Assembly (NCBI RefSeq): GCF_036567765.1
Contig: NZ_DATCTU010000016.1
Location: 1 to 58,847, forward strand
DNA length: 58,847 nucleotides
Origin: Pseudobacteroides sp.
GTDB lineage: Bacteria > Bacillota > Clostridia > Acetivibrionales > DSM-2933
Direction: 5' to 3'
Shown: one piece after another, positions 20,101 to 27,806 of the stretch
Layout of the letters: each line of letters starts with the position of its first letter
How positions within the stretch are numbered: position 1 is the first letter of the stretch
Translations under genes and position numbers: made by a program
The notes under the pieces: generated by a model
What the model saw: only the letters and a program-made list of their open reading frames with translations
Databases searched by the model: none
Told to the model about the DNA's origin: nothing

Positions 20101-21101
20101 ATTTGTTTATTCCCTATGGTTCCTAAATTTACAGTTACAGGTGATGAAGTAGTAAATCCTGATGGCAGCTGGAGTTTTGCCACAGTATTTGTAACTTCAG
20201 TGCCCGATGAAACAATATTCTCCAGGTATGCAGTAATTTGTATACTGTCCCCGGCAATAGCATCATTGGGACCTGTAACTGAAAGAGCAACAGGCTCGGT
20301 CATTTCTTTTAAGAAATCCCCCAGGCCATAATATGTAACGAATTCCCGACTTTGACCAGGCTCAATGGTCTTCTGATTCCACTGTAATGTTACAGCAGTA
20401 TCACCACCATCTCCATTAATGATACTTCCATTAGGAATATAATCCCACAGAACCCCTCCTGTATTTACTGATGACCAATGAACAAATTGGATTTTGTCAG
20501 GCTTAACCACTGAAGCATTCGGCGATATAGTCCCCTGAGCAAAAAGACCTGTATTATTTAAATCATTAAACACTTGCCAATAACTCGGCACATTACTTCC
20601 AGTAAGTTCAGAAGATGTGTTAACAAAACCGACACCTGGGACTCTAAAAGGTGCTTTATCGTTACCCTCAATCATAGTGTCTATCATAATCCTGGTTCCA
20701 ATATTTTTTGAAGTTTGTCCCTGATTTGTAACAACATATTTAATTTCAATGGTGTCATTTTTCTTGGTATATGTATTGTAAACCAGTGTAAAAATTTGCC
20801 TGACATTTATATCCTCAGCAGAGATATACATATCTGTAGTACTGATGTTATTGGAAAACGTTGGGGAACCGGTAAAAATATAATTTGTTGTGCCGATTCT
20901 GATTGTTGTTATTGATGTGTAAGTATTGTATGATGGCTGAAATATTAGTGCTTTACCATCTGCTGTTTGAGCTTTAAACCTTCCGTCAAAATTCACATCA
21001 ACCTTTAAGTAATTATTGTATATACTTCCGCTATCAGCTGATACTTGTACCGAAAACATTAATGCGACTATGAAAGCAATTAAAAATACTATTCTTTTCA
21101 T
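11109..21101 (-). CDS. Giant (3330 aa) secreted multimodular surface protein with PA14, Fn3, F5/8C and CBM3 modules
   Basis: An AAGGAGG site precedes the ATG, and residues 1-22 are a signal peptide. Residues ~275-400 look like a CARDB/NEW3-type domain, followed by a short Thr/Pro linker. Residues ~550-1650 are a long series of beta-rich segments (alternating polar/hydrophobic, many S-G-x-I and L-x-I patterns) resembling a beta-solenoid or stalk. IPT/TIG-like (YGEGFNSTTTVEIVTPLGPK) and Ig-like modules follow. The C-terminus has PA14 (~2820-2955), Fn3 (~2955-3049), F5/8C discoidin (~3050-3180) and a CBM3 (~3181-3330). There is no dockerin, cohesin, SLH or sortase signal. It is probably a cellulose-binding cell-surface or matrix protein, co-transcribed with the gene upstream. 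Confidence 0.85.
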   Translation of the reverse strand: MKRIVFLIAFIVALMFSVQVSADSGSIYNNYLKVDVNFDGRFKAQTADGKALIFQPSYNTYTSITTIRIGTTNYIFTGSPTFSNNISTTDMYISAEDINVRQIFTLVYNTYTKKNDTIEIKYVVTNQGQTSKNIGTRIMIDTMIEGNDKAPFRVPGVGFVNTSSELTGSNVPSYWQVFNDLNNTGLFAQGTISPNASVVKPDKIQFVHWSSVNTGGVLWDYIPNGSIINGDGGDTAVTLQWNQKTIEPGQSREFVTYYGLGDFLKEMTEPVALSVTGPNDAIAGDSIQITAYLENIVSSGTEVTNTVAKLQLPSGFTTSSPVTVNLGTIGNKQIKMCSWIVNISSAMATGDYSYSVYESCNLGATLKEKTLSKAISITGLTQDIAAVWNKSTTKVTIDENDLIIKPMTSTPTPAPSAGATPTDYNWEPWQGAFSTPSASAGDKFIFQTTIDVPENALNLILVNEGTGAISIDDEVNVYINGRKAATGVHPGVGTMTIDKKYLMPGSKNDILLVLKNTGGPMSLSKLKVKATLDPTYYKQKLISYNGFKIQYDETNPLNSKIIKYPSNVIFDNLQLTSAKAKYSSEGKLVSANFVAKITGNVYKYNGWHRIKKLLSANTSSTLEINVDESDIYDDSSYATLNGLKFELAKLELFDWANYTLNIDASFASDESITLSPKTMLNILGESHAVNLKLNLKDTQLIVKAAGTFPLNNFLEVSKSYAEYDQISKLLISGGLTYDIFTNQYSDYSFDVSALDDARIKLKIPEFAEISFGSLSITKDEIAATSLQISFEEDCVIEGLRPSNTPPISTSFNKLIINRNATKLADMIKAIELTITVTGTNNIQIYNGLELKPGAVISGGVDANGIFSVNFKGKFVLPDDAHTLVDADFSIATDGTFSAGAQVTIPNGNGIKIGNIQLNPLPEPGATDTNMKIGFKFVNEVWSNYTKESPKKVVFTFQNVGTTINIPGAGDVNFFITEFALNENFLTDPIGGIEAIKGKISGSVSLFSGNMIVTTGTSGKIDLAYDASDLWTVKATDVSVNFPKVGDAPGLTCDVGLTMSSKNGLSSFNVSTGNTMNLLGNLISITGLSGSVTKNAATGVYSMNIVAKTVTCNIDSVIPSLKGSNIQISYLAFDVADMSNPKVKVSCDGATYNGDISIDLGIEFKAKGLTLDFDNNAVTIIKPSLKIPTFGGLKYYKAADLKDEEKNMEIAASSLTIGYTNGSWDFSIGNVSLPGACVYNVFELNAIKVTLVNLSMAYSDKKFSIKIASASATVSSGYSVELKDVYISNDRVSITGAEMTIPELSLGGIGITNLKARFGEEKRDETGRVYSYFGGGACITIPGLGAVEGNLTVQKYSDNFFGIVKEASFELTLNKAIPLGTTGLSLKKIRGSLTSGDLPDNFPGDFSFMFGGSKNLKIVSMGLGLVDGTSGGKVLQAEADVWVELNNWGFAMDASASIFEGFVKAKAGVAYANEIFAARAEVRVLCLEGKVIMYVYKYDGSTSISGEGSVKVRLDRGAILNKKIWRWRLRIPRNDIWFEGLSGKFGRFTNGKVGFQVKVSFPILGGMSAFVGDGGLKFFTNYNIYVPQPNSTGTVQASAGISTNISLGIKTQTSDIAPAVRLPVTSTILAAASVSAAPIIEEFTEANGIKGTRVKFTNADSLERMVLTAATFNNEPSLTIYYVDANGNKTLIPLTDQRFSKEVNETERLDDAGNETGQMGVSTLFAIANPEKGDWIIEARSDEPVAVTFITKMNESSLKINSASYDQGTGKLNVSGQINLYEGTEIVNLILKTGPKDANDKVIPSDRLVATNNTNDKTEGATKFTIGSDGKFTAAIDVSIMRSGSYNLAAEFVRKVTCSTDGNIFSETGSLSLGAPGTDLYDVASRDDYTENGTIKTFNINNTTMKKVTNLSAVVSAYGSSPDYKYNLDVAFTSTTKTADGYMVFADCYVDNVKKGTRKINIGNMTSIRLSQFTEYMSVVSNVGTMKPVKMLVYIVPYRYNDPSKGFVYDFGGTLGFETITNNITLGPESDKVEVWLQRNSNVIVSGLSNGVAGNISLPIEGTAEGKITINAAAAGKVLVSVDSNDQKAYVSFQKDIIDVAAGASEIKFNLTSNIKLKDYTAGQTNNIIIRVSNASNPDDYKTISIPYSFSVLPLKISKVYPQTFSKLTGGKLDVYGEQLLEGNKVYLGSTELALVADESGKARLTATIPQGFTPGEYEVKVGTSLATATTWYDDTIKANGKIKITDPSYSWVKVRDTGKVQKGTSGKFYIKLDSKTAYAGKVSLRVKTKPAGWTVNFNKTIVNMGEVTEVTVTVPDTEVAGPITVAIEGAGMSSSMTGSVYSDLGNLNVTVTDNAVGVGTSSVSTDKANSGDQVTLYGEGFNSTTTVEIVTPLGPKSAAVVSRDGSNKLTFVVPPSTTSGSVRATTGGQSSTPLIPIKIFGAGSMTNFDTDPIKVFLNPGESVAIRIVNNGKNFTATSGKDIIATADIPNSSVNISVPAATVPGEYLVSANISSNVVVSQRIIVYVVNNGITTEDLSRQVTLNGRNVTINVKGKNVTSLQIAKLEINGTALSRVPSVTTDGWSIDVGMVNHNSKIKYQFNYVISGTTFTTPVYEYIVQYKNPTSTSDIFTTSLFVKDDDMVYLRATPTNGFNPATFKVTYSVAGGTGTSVDMTKNTNYWEVPLGKLSDGTNVSYYFTFGTGGESISTPQTGTRYQSTIPKTSTIPVILTRNPATGKLDITVTSFNVEGVSVAPTAAKAILLTDPRQEIPLAKSGTSFTGALGDIDPGTNLKYALQYIVEGLKYTTYLDTPYYEQGYDKTSNGLMAEYFENKYFSESRFKTIDPGINFDFMKTPPAGGLVQDSTYSVRWSGKVLPRYSEDHTFYVTIPNGKASVWVDGKFLMDGTGNFSGVIKLTAGKVTDIIVEYATDGNGGIKLEWQSTSQAREVVPRARLIASPSSKPVSTEFIPYVTRVDFESASIAWNAPSGITGISSYDLYLGTTLINNTNSRSFTLNSLSANTQYSVTIKAKGSSGTVLASSTALTFKTEAMPNDLALNKAITASSSPNSTQNASKANDGNSSTRWTSNSSDPQWIYVDLGRVSQIVKVRLNWAADCHAKAYRIQVSDNGTTWSEVYSTTSGDGGIDDIKLSSVSGRYVRVYGTSRALTSGYSLWDFNVYGYAKSSIKVQFYNQITDQVNNNIAPTFKIMNMGTENVDLNTLKLRYYYTIDNNKPQEFVCDWTPISPNVTSAFVTMPVPLEKADHYLEVGFQTTTPILKPGEYVEVLARFHPKDYYPPYTQTNDYSFDGVSRTYSDFDKITVYQSGNLIQGVEP

Positions 21102-21127
21102 CTAACATTACCTCCTTTCTTTTTATT

Positions 21128-22960
21128 CTATAGATCTGAATCAATACAAGCTTCTGACGGCTTGTACCCCTTTAATACTTCCGCAGTCCATTTAATACTT
21201 CCATCAGCGTTTTTTACATATTGATATCCTGTTGGCGTCTTAACAAGTTCAGCATAAAGGGTTTCAGGCAAACCATTAACGGTTTTGATTGAAACTGCTA
21301 AAGGCCTGTCAGCAGAAAATCCTGATAACCAATGAAGGATAAATTGCTTATAAACATTTGCTGTTTTGTCAGCTCTTAAGGCTTTGACCTCTTCCATAAC
21401 AGTATCCATCTGTATTGTAGCTCTGGAAGATTGTGATTCTCTCATGAGTTCGTCAAAGTCATCCAGATTCATATTATTTAATTCATTTGCAAGATATTGA
21501 TGATTCATGGTTTTGGGATCTACACCATTTTTGACAGGCAGATTAATGATCAAAAATTTATCTGGAGGTTCTGATGAATTAAGATGGTATTTATAAAACT
21601 CATACTTGACTATGCCCGGTGTTGAATACCAGTCAAATCCTACAGTCCCCATTTTACCGGGAGTAATTTTAAAATCGTCACTATACTGGGGCTGCAATTT
21701 ATACATTCTATATGTAGGATCATTCGATGGTTTACTTATGTCAAACATGGTATCCTTCAAATTATCAACACTAACAATAGCGGTTGAATATGCAAATTCG
21801 TCAAAACCCTTAAACCCCTTCTCTTTAAGATCTTTAAACATATACATATTACCTGTAGAATTTAGGTAGGAATCTAACATAGGTCGTTTTTGAGAATATT
21901 TAAAAAATTCTTCAGGAATTTTTATAGCTGAATAAGATATCTGTGAGAATCCGAAAATTCCTTTAATCTTATGTGCTGTATTGGCGGTAAAATAATTGCA
22001 CCAATCGGGTGCACTCTCCTGGTTTATAACAAAACAGCTTCCCTGGTATATCCAATTTGTAGTGGAATTATTGGTTAAATCAGTTTTAATAAATACACGC
22101 TCACCGGCATCATTTGCAACAAAAAAGCTTTTGTTGCTGTGAGTGCAGAAAAACAAAGTATTTGATTTAGCATTGTGATAGAAATTCTTATCTGTTGGAA
22201 TATGTATTGCAGTGTCAACAGGTGGAGGTGAAGATGTTGGTGTACTGTTGGACAATGTAGCATATTTCTCAAGCATGGCTTTAAATTTCACGGTCTCAGC
22301 ACTTGTACTAAATTCAGTCAATGACCAGAATTCTGCTGTTTTCTCCGATGGTTCCCTGGTGCTTTTGGTATATTTGATTTTTGCTATTTTAATCATCGGG
22401 TTTTTTTTGGCAACCTTTTTGTCAGGAGAAATCTTAAAGGCCAGAGTATCACAATTTGCCGGAAGACTGTCTATATCTGCCTTCACGCCTTTAAACACCT
22501 GCTGGTCAATCTCGTCTTCCCTGTCATAAAAGGTTAGCTTAGTATATCTCATTTCAGCCAGATTCACCTGCATCCCTCTTACAATATCATTTGAGGCACC
22601 CTGGACATATACCTTTACGGTAGTGGTTGTTCCGCTGGTGGTAACTGTATGTGCCGGTAAGGTTCTTGGTGACGGTACTGCTGATGGAAGTGGTGAAGCA
22701 GCATCCCATGGTATAACCTGGATCTCACATCTGGTAACTGATGACGGGCAGGTTATGGGTGTTGCAAAAGTGTAAGTAATTGGTGTTTGTGTAGGTTTAG
22801 GTGTAGATACTATTAGAGAAGTTGGTGTTGAGGTTGCAGTTGATATAGAAGTTGCAGTTGGTGTTGGTGTAGCGGCAAACGTCCTAGAACACATTATTAA
22901 AAGCATTACTGTAACAAGAAACATAAAACTAAGATAATGTTTCCACTTAATTCTTAACAT
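21128..22960 (-). CDS. Secreted protein of unknown function with Thr/Pro-rich N-terminal linker
   Basis: The 610-residue product has a signal peptide (MLRIKWKHYLSFMFLVTVML) and then a Thr/Pro/Ser linker like those of the cellulosomal proteins nearby (TPTPTATSISTATSTPTS). I do not recognise the remaining ~500 residues. They are mixed alpha/beta, with repeated KSxTREPSEKTAEFWS-like polar segments and no dockerin. Only 26 nt separate it from the giant protein gene, so the two form one operon. Its promoter region carries the 21-bp-period direct repeats, linking it to the two-component genes. It may be a partner or processing factor of the giant protein; that is inference. Confidence 0.65.
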   Translation of the reverse strand: MLRIKWKHYLSFMFLVTVMLLIMCSRTFAATPTPTATSISTATSTPTSLIVSTPKPTQTPITYTFATPITCPSSVTRCEIQVIPWDAASPLPSAVPSPRTLPAHTVTTSGTTTTVKVYVQGASNDIVRGMQVNLAEMRYTKLTFYDREDEIDQQVFKGVKADIDSLPANCDTLAFKISPDKKVAKKNPMIKIAKIKYTKSTREPSEKTAEFWSLTEFSTSAETVKFKAMLEKYATLSNSTPTSSPPPVDTAIHIPTDKNFYHNAKSNTLFFCTHSNKSFFVANDAGERVFIKTDLTNNSTTNWIYQGSCFVINQESAPDWCNYFTANTAHKIKGIFGFSQISYSAIKIPEEFFKYSQKRPMLDSYLNSTGNMYMFKDLKEKGFKGFDEFAYSTAIVSVDNLKDTMFDISKPSNDPTYRMYKLQPQYSDDFKITPGKMGTVGFDWYSTPGIVKYEFYKYHLNSSEPPDKFLIINLPVKNGVDPKTMNHQYLANELNNMNLDDFDELMRESQSSRATIQMDTVMEEVKALRADKTANVYKQFILHWLSGFSADRPLAVSIKTVNGLPETLYAELVKTPTGYQYVKNADGSIKWTAEVLKGYKPSEACIDSDL

Positions 22961-23067
22961 TTTCTTTCCCCCTTTTTATGAAATTAACAAACAAAAATAA
23001 AGCCTCATAAATGCTCTTTCAGCCCTCCTTTCGAATTGGAAATTCTCTAATTCAATTCCCTTGTCAA

Positions 23068-23120
23068 ATTATATAATACTTTGTACTAGCACTTTGTCAG
23101 TACTTCTTAGCACTTTGTCA
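23068..23120 (-). promoter_or_regulatory. Direct-repeat operator plus -10 box of the giant-protein operon
   Basis: On the minus strand TGACAAAGTGCTA occurs twice (23120-23108 and 23099-23087), with a 21-nt period. Exactly 20 nt after the second TGACAA is TATAAT (23073-23068). The same arrangement lies upstream of the gene at 27997. It is the likely target of the NarL-type regulator encoded at 27006. Confidence 0.65.
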
Positions 23121-23257
23121 TAACTTTAGAAAATAATTACCGACAAGTTCATTACTTCTTCCTAGCTGAACAGTAATGAAGGGTTTAGCGGAATTTGCGA
23201 TAGACAAATGCAATAGATTTATTACTTAAAATCTAATCAAAGGAACAGGTTATGGTA

Positions 23258-25114
23258 TTATATGTTTTCCAATTCATTGCAGTCGGTGAGAGATCCCAGA
23301 GGTAATTCCATATGAAGTGAAAAGCCTTGATTTTCATCTAATGAGCCATAATTTATTTTTCCACCCAGCTCGTGACACAGACCTTCGATCAACTGCAATC
23401 CTTTATGGCATGCAAAATCATCAAAGCCTTTTCCATCATCAGCTACAATCATATTCAAACTTGACAGACCCAACTGCAGAATTATATATACAGTCTTGGC
23501 TTGACGGTCAGCACATGAATTCTCAAGTAGTTCACGGCATGTAGCATAAATTGCGTATCGGATATGATAGGGGATATATTTTTCTTCTCCCTCAAGATAT
23601 ATTTGGACATTCATACTGCTCTTTTCTACTAATAGCTTTTCAAGGGTTTTAATAAAGATATCGTTTTCAATTGATTTATTCTTCTGATAATATATCGAGT
23701 CTCTTATCTCATTTAACCCATTCTTTGTAGTCTGAATCATTCCTTTTAAATTTGCTTCAATATTGCCATCATTGCTAATGATTGATTTTCTGCATATTTC
23801 CGTTATCTGCAAAATGTCTTTGAAAGTATCTTCAATAGAATTATACAGCTCTTTTAGTATCCTGTTTCGCTCATTGGTTACGGCAATCTCCTCCATCATA
23901 AGTGATTGTCTCAAAAGTTCCTCATTAGCTTCCAAAAGATTTTTGTTCAAGGATGATATTTCATTATTTTTGTATTCCAGTTCCGCATTCAGATTATTAA
24001 TTTCTGTTATATCTGAAAATACTATAATCCTTGACAATAATTGTCCTTTTCTATCTGAAATATTTTGTATATCGACTTTTAAAAATTTCATTATTGGCTT
24101 ATTAATATTTAAAATAGAAGTATCAAGCTTATATTTTAAGTGGAGTATAGAATCAAGTAAATGTCTGGTTTCTGGTGTTTGCAGGGATATTTCCTTAAGA
24201 TGTTCTACAAGCCCGGAGACTTTTCTACCTTTCTTAAGCACATCTTTCTTTGATATAAGATGAGCAAGTGAATTGTTAAAGCTTACTATATTGGAATCTC
24301 TGTCCAGTATAAGCACACCATCATCCATTGAGTGTATCAATGAAGAAAAAGACACAGGAACAATGCTAAAAAAATTGTAGCGTAAGGAACCATAGAAAAA
24401 GAAAAAGGATGAAAAAAGAACAAATAACAAAGGCTTTGATTCAATCTTCCAGTTAAATATAAGCTGTAAAATAAGATTCATTAAAAATATTGCAGCTATT
24501 AAAACCAGGAAAAACATTTTTTGTCGTATCCTATGTTTCTCATTGTATTGCTTTTTGGCAAGAAGTATTAATCCCGCGACAATATAAACCACGATAGTAA
24601 AAGATAAGGCGTAATAACCTGGACCAAAGCTTCTTCGGTCATTATGAGGTACAATATACATAAACTGATGAAAATAGTTGGTTATAAGTAACAAATAAAA
24701 AATACCATGAGGAATAAAAAGCCGGAAAATATTTTTACGTTTCTCAGCCCACTTATTTTCAGTAAGAAACAAACAGAATATGAGCCATCCAGGCCCCATC
24801 GTACAGATTCCCAAATATGAAAACCATAAAGGACCAAAACGAGATAAATGAGTACCTGAATATGAGGTATTTTCAAAGGCAAGTCCAATTGTCCAAATAA
24901 TCATCGACAAGTTCATGAAAATGTAGCTTTTAAGAATATTGTCCCTTTTAGCATTATGATAGACAAAGGATATCAAAAAAAAGCCTATAAAAATAGTTAT
25001 AACTTGTGATAGTGCTGAAATTTGCTCAGGGTTCCAAAGATCTTCAGGAGTTTTGAAGCTCCACTTATAAGGACAAAAGAAATCTTTGATTTTAAAATAC
25101 TCTATAAGCTTCAT
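23258..25114 (-). CDS. 7TM-type histidine kinase-like protein lacking the phosphoacceptor His
   Basis: The 618-residue product has about seven N-terminal membrane segments (residues ~35-255, HisK_7TM-like), a PAS-like domain (DDGVLILDRDSNIVSFNNSL), a coiled coil and a C-terminal HATPase (VADDGKGFD G1 box; GLQLIEGLCHELGGKINYGS). In HisKA_3 kinases the dimerisation helix reads ER(N/S)RIxxELHD. Here it is ERNRILKELYNSIED, with Tyr-Asn in place of His-Asp, so it cannot autophosphorylate in the usual way. It overlaps the paralogous kinase gene upstream by 4 nt and probably acts as a pseudokinase partner or sensor subunit. Confidence 0.82.
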   Translation of the reverse strand: MKLIEYFKIKDFFCPYKWSFKTPEDLWNPEQISALSQVITIFIGFFLISFVYHNAKRDNILKSYIFMNLSMIIWTIGLAFENTSYSGTHLSRFGPLWFSYLGICTMGPGWLIFCLFLTENKWAEKRKNIFRLFIPHGIFYLLLITNYFHQFMYIVPHNDRRSFGPGYYALSFTIVVYIVAGLILLAKKQYNEKHRIRQKMFFLVLIAAIFLMNLILQLIFNWKIESKPLLFVLFSSFFFFYGSLRYNFFSIVPVSFSSLIHSMDDGVLILDRDSNIVSFNNSLAHLISKKDVLKKGRKVSGLVEHLKEISLQTPETRHLLDSILHLKYKLDTSILNINKPIMKFLKVDIQNISDRKGQLLSRIIVFSDITEINNLNAELEYKNNEISSLNKNLLEANEELLRQSLMMEEIAVTNERNRILKELYNSIEDTFKDILQITEICRKSIISNDGNIEANLKGMIQTTKNGLNEIRDSIYYQKNKSIENDIFIKTLEKLLVEKSSMNVQIYLEGEEKYIPYHIRYAIYATCRELLENSCADRQAKTVYIILQLGLSSLNMIVADDGKGFDDFACHKGLQLIEGLCHELGGKINYGSLDENQGFSLHMELPLGSLTDCNELENI

Positions 25115-26880
25115 CGCTTTGACTCCCTTCTTATAGGTATTTCCGCTCGCACAATAAAACCTTTTTGTCTTGATTTATCAGATATAAACGATACTTCGCC
25201 GTCAATTTCCGATATTCTGTATTCTATTCCCTTTAATCCAATGCCCTTATAAACCAAATCACAGCCAGCTCCGTCATCAGCAATTTCAAGTATTATTTTT
25301 TCACTTTCTTCTTCAATTGAAATATATATGTTTTGAGCCATTCCGTGCTTTAAAGAGTTGTTGATGGATTCCTGGCATATCCTATAGATATTATGCCGTA
25401 TTTTGTACTCCAACACCTCTACATCTGTATAGAGTTTAAGCTGAATATCTATGCCTGACTTTCTATAGGATTTAAACAGCTTATTCAGAATATCTTTAAG
25501 GGGCTGCTGCTGTATTAAGGTATCCTTATCATTTACTGATGAGGTTATATTAAAAAGCAGTTGCTTTGTGGTACAAGCCATTTCTTCCAGTACATCTAAA
25601 GCTTTTTCCCTGCGGTTTGACAATAAAAATGCATTCGTACATCTTGCAAGTGCAAGGTTACTGGTATAAGCCTGGCCAATAGTATCATGCAGCTCACTTA
25701 ATATGCGGCTTCTTTCTCTTGTTATGGCAAGTTCTTCCGCCATAAGAGTATGTTTTAGAATTTTTTCATTTGCATTTTTCAACTCCATATTTATTTTTTC
25801 AAGTTCACAATTTTTTTGTTTCAGCTTTTGATTTAAATCATGAATTGTTGTAATATCATTAAAGGAAATCAATTTTCCAATTTTTCTGCCTTTACTGTTT
25901 AATACGTTTTGAATTAATACAAAATACCATTTATCATAAGGAGTATACACATGAATATTGCCGAGCACGTTTTTGTCTATATCCAAGAGCATTGAATCCA
26001 GTATATTCTGGTTTTCCCCATCCAAAACCGTTGATTGCCCCAACTTTTCAACAAATAATTCTAAAGGGTCGGTTTCTTTAATACTTGTCACACTTCCAAA
26101 ATTGCTCATAAATGAACCGTTAAAGTTTACAACTATATTTCTTCTATTTGCTATAAGAATGGGTTGATCCATATTTTGCACAATTGATGCGATTGACCTT
26201 GGAACTATGTCAAAGAGTTTGTAATTGACTGAAACATTGTACAAAATTAAATGATAGCCTATAAGCAAAAAAAACGGCACCAGTTCAAAGTGTCTAAAAT
26301 AAAAAATTCTAAAATAAAAGGAGATTGGCATAAAAACCAATACAGCTGGAAAAGCAATCCTCAGTTTAAAAGAAAAAGCTGTATTTATTAAAAATCTAAT
26401 TATTAGTATAATATTGGCCAAGAGCACATAAACTCCACCGAGAGCCAGTATAAAAAGGTACTCGGCATTAAAACGCATTTCACCGGAGTCATAGGGCTTT
26501 ATATATAGCAAATCATGGAGCGGGTTGGTCACTATGAGAAGAATAATCAAAACTGGGGGAATTAAGGCAATAGCATTAATTCCAGAAACCTTTTGTTTAT
26601 TTTCAGATGAAATACAAACAGAAAAGACTAACCAGGAATACCCTATAAAACAAAGGCCGGTATATATAAATAAGCTTGATAACAAAGTATATATAAATAT
26701 ACCATCAGTCGACAGTTCAAGTAAGAATCCTGCTGATAATAATATTATTGATAAAGGTAAAAACAATAAACTAAATTTAGCCTTGCTGCTCTTTGTTTTG
26801 AAATATAAATCACAAAATAATGCAGAAGCGTAAACAAATGTAATAACCATAAGTATATAGTTTATTAAATGATCCGGCAT
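25111..26880 (-). CDS. 7TM-type sensor histidine kinase (NarX/DesK class, HisKA_3)
   Basis: The 589-residue product has seven membrane segments (~5-225), a PAS-like domain (NMDQPILIANRRNIVVNFNG), a coiled coil, an intact HisKA_3 box (ERSRILSELHDTIGQAY, with the His) and HATPase motifs (SINNSLKHG N-box, ADDGAGCD, GLKGIEYRISEIDG). It is the active kinase of the cluster and should phosphorylate the NarL-type regulator encoded 125 nt upstream. Paralogy with the next gene is clear over the full length. The signal is unknown; 7TM sensors of this type often detect small extracellular ligands. Confidence 0.87.
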   Translation of the reverse strand: MPDHLINYILMVITFVYASALFCDLYFKTKSSKAKFSLLFLPLSIILLSAGFLLELSTDGIFIYTLLSSLFIYTGLCFIGYSWLVFSVCISSENKQKVSGINAIALIPPVLIILLIVTNPLHDLLYIKPYDSGEMRFNAEYLFILALGGVYVLLANIILIIRFLINTAFSFKLRIAFPAVLVFMPISFYFRIFYFRHFELVPFFLLIGYHLILYNVSVNYKLFDIVPRSIASIVQNMDQPILIANRRNIVVNFNGSFMSNFGSVTSIKETDPLELFVEKLGQSTVLDGENQNILDSMLLDIDKNVLGNIHVYTPYDKWYFVLIQNVLNSKGRKIGKLISFNDITTIHDLNQKLKQKNCELEKINMELKNANEKILKHTLMAEELAITRERSRILSELHDTIGQAYTSNLALARCTNAFLLSNRREKALDVLEEMACTTKQLLFNITSSVNDKDTLIQQQPLKDILNKLFKSYRKSGIDIQLKLYTDVEVLEYKIRHNIYRICQESINNSLKHGMAQNIYISIEEESEKIILEIADDGAGCDLVYKGIGLKGIEYRISEIDGEVSFISDKSRQKGFIVRAEIPIRRESKR

Positions 26881-27005
26881 ATCAATCTATTCCTTGCTAT
26901 ATTGAAAGCGTTAATAAGGATGAGATGTTTTTACTATATTTATACGTTTTTTTTAAAATACTTTCAAGTGATAAATGTAACAATTTCTATAACATTTTGT
27001 AATAT

Positions 27006-27665
27006 TTATATAATTTTATTCTTTACAGCAAAAAGGGAAAGCTGCATTCGATCAGAAAGATCCAACTTTCTTAATATTTTTGATATCTGATTTCTGATGT
27101 GACCCTCGGATATATACATTACTTTTGAAATTTCCCTATAGCTTTTACCGTTAACCAGATGTCTTATTATTTCAATATCCTGCGGCGATAAGATCGGTTT
27201 GCCGTTTTGATCGACCAGTCCCTGTTCTGATTTGATTTCCGGCTCACATTTTTTACTTTTTCTTGTCATGGATTCGTAAGCATCCTTATGTACTGTATAA
27301 AATCCCTTATATGTATTCTTTATTGCTGATGCAAGCTCATCAGGTTCGATATCCTTAAGTATGTATCCGTCAGCTCCGCTTCCGATAGCGGCTTGAATAT
27401 CCTCTTCCTCCTTGAATGTAGTCAGTATAATTACTTTGATCTGGGGATACCTTTCCTTGATAAGCTCTGTCCCCTCAATGCCGTCAGCATCAGGCATCCT
27501 AAGATCCATAAGCACTATATCCGGCATTACTTCCGAGCACTTTTCAAATGCTTCCCTTCCATTTGAAGCCGTTCCCACAACTTCAATTTCTTCATTTACT
27601 TCTAACATAAATTTTATGCTGTTCCTAAGAATAGCAACATCATCTACAACCAGTACCTTGATCAT
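27006..27665 (-). CDS. NarL/LuxR-family response regulator
   Basis: The 219-residue product has a receiver domain with acidic D8/D9, phosphoacceptor Asp in DIVLMDLRMPD (~D53), the Thr in ILTTF and the Lys in YILKD. A C-terminal LuxR helix-turn-helix follows (LSPQDIEIIRHLVNGKSYREISKVMYISEGHIRNQISKILRKL). It is followed by the two kinase genes on the same strand. The DNA repeats shared by the promoters at 23068-23120 and 27807-27859 flank this kinase cluster and are its most likely targets. Confidence 0.9.
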   Translation of the reverse strand: MIKVLVVDDVAILRNSIKFMLEVNEEIEVVGTASNGREAFEKCSEVMPDIVLMDLRMPDADGIEGTELIKERYPQIKVIILTTFKEEEDIQAAIGSGADGYILKDIEPDELASAIKNTYKGFYTVHKDAYESMTRKSKKCEPEIKSEQGLVDQNGKPILSPQDIEIIRHLVNGKSYREISKVMYISEGHIRNQISKILRKLDLSDRMQLSLFAVKNKII

Positions 27666-27806
27666 ACCCCTTTTATCGCACCTTTCATATAAGTCAAATA
27701 AAAAGCCTGTCGAATTTAGACACTAATAGTATATCAAAAAAGTCATGATATTGTTAATTTTGCAACTTAATTTCTATATATTTTTTTCGATATAATAGCA
27801 AAATTA

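Noticed and set aside
11848..20915. Many plus-strand ORFs of 60-180 codons inside the giant gene
   Set aside because: They are antisense shadows of one continuous 3330-codon frame with consistent domain content; none has a ribosome site or recognisable product.
11109..21101. Scaffoldin (cohesin) identity for the giant protein
   Set aside because: No cohesin-type domains, SLH or dockerin could be recognised; only one CBM3 at the extreme C-terminus.
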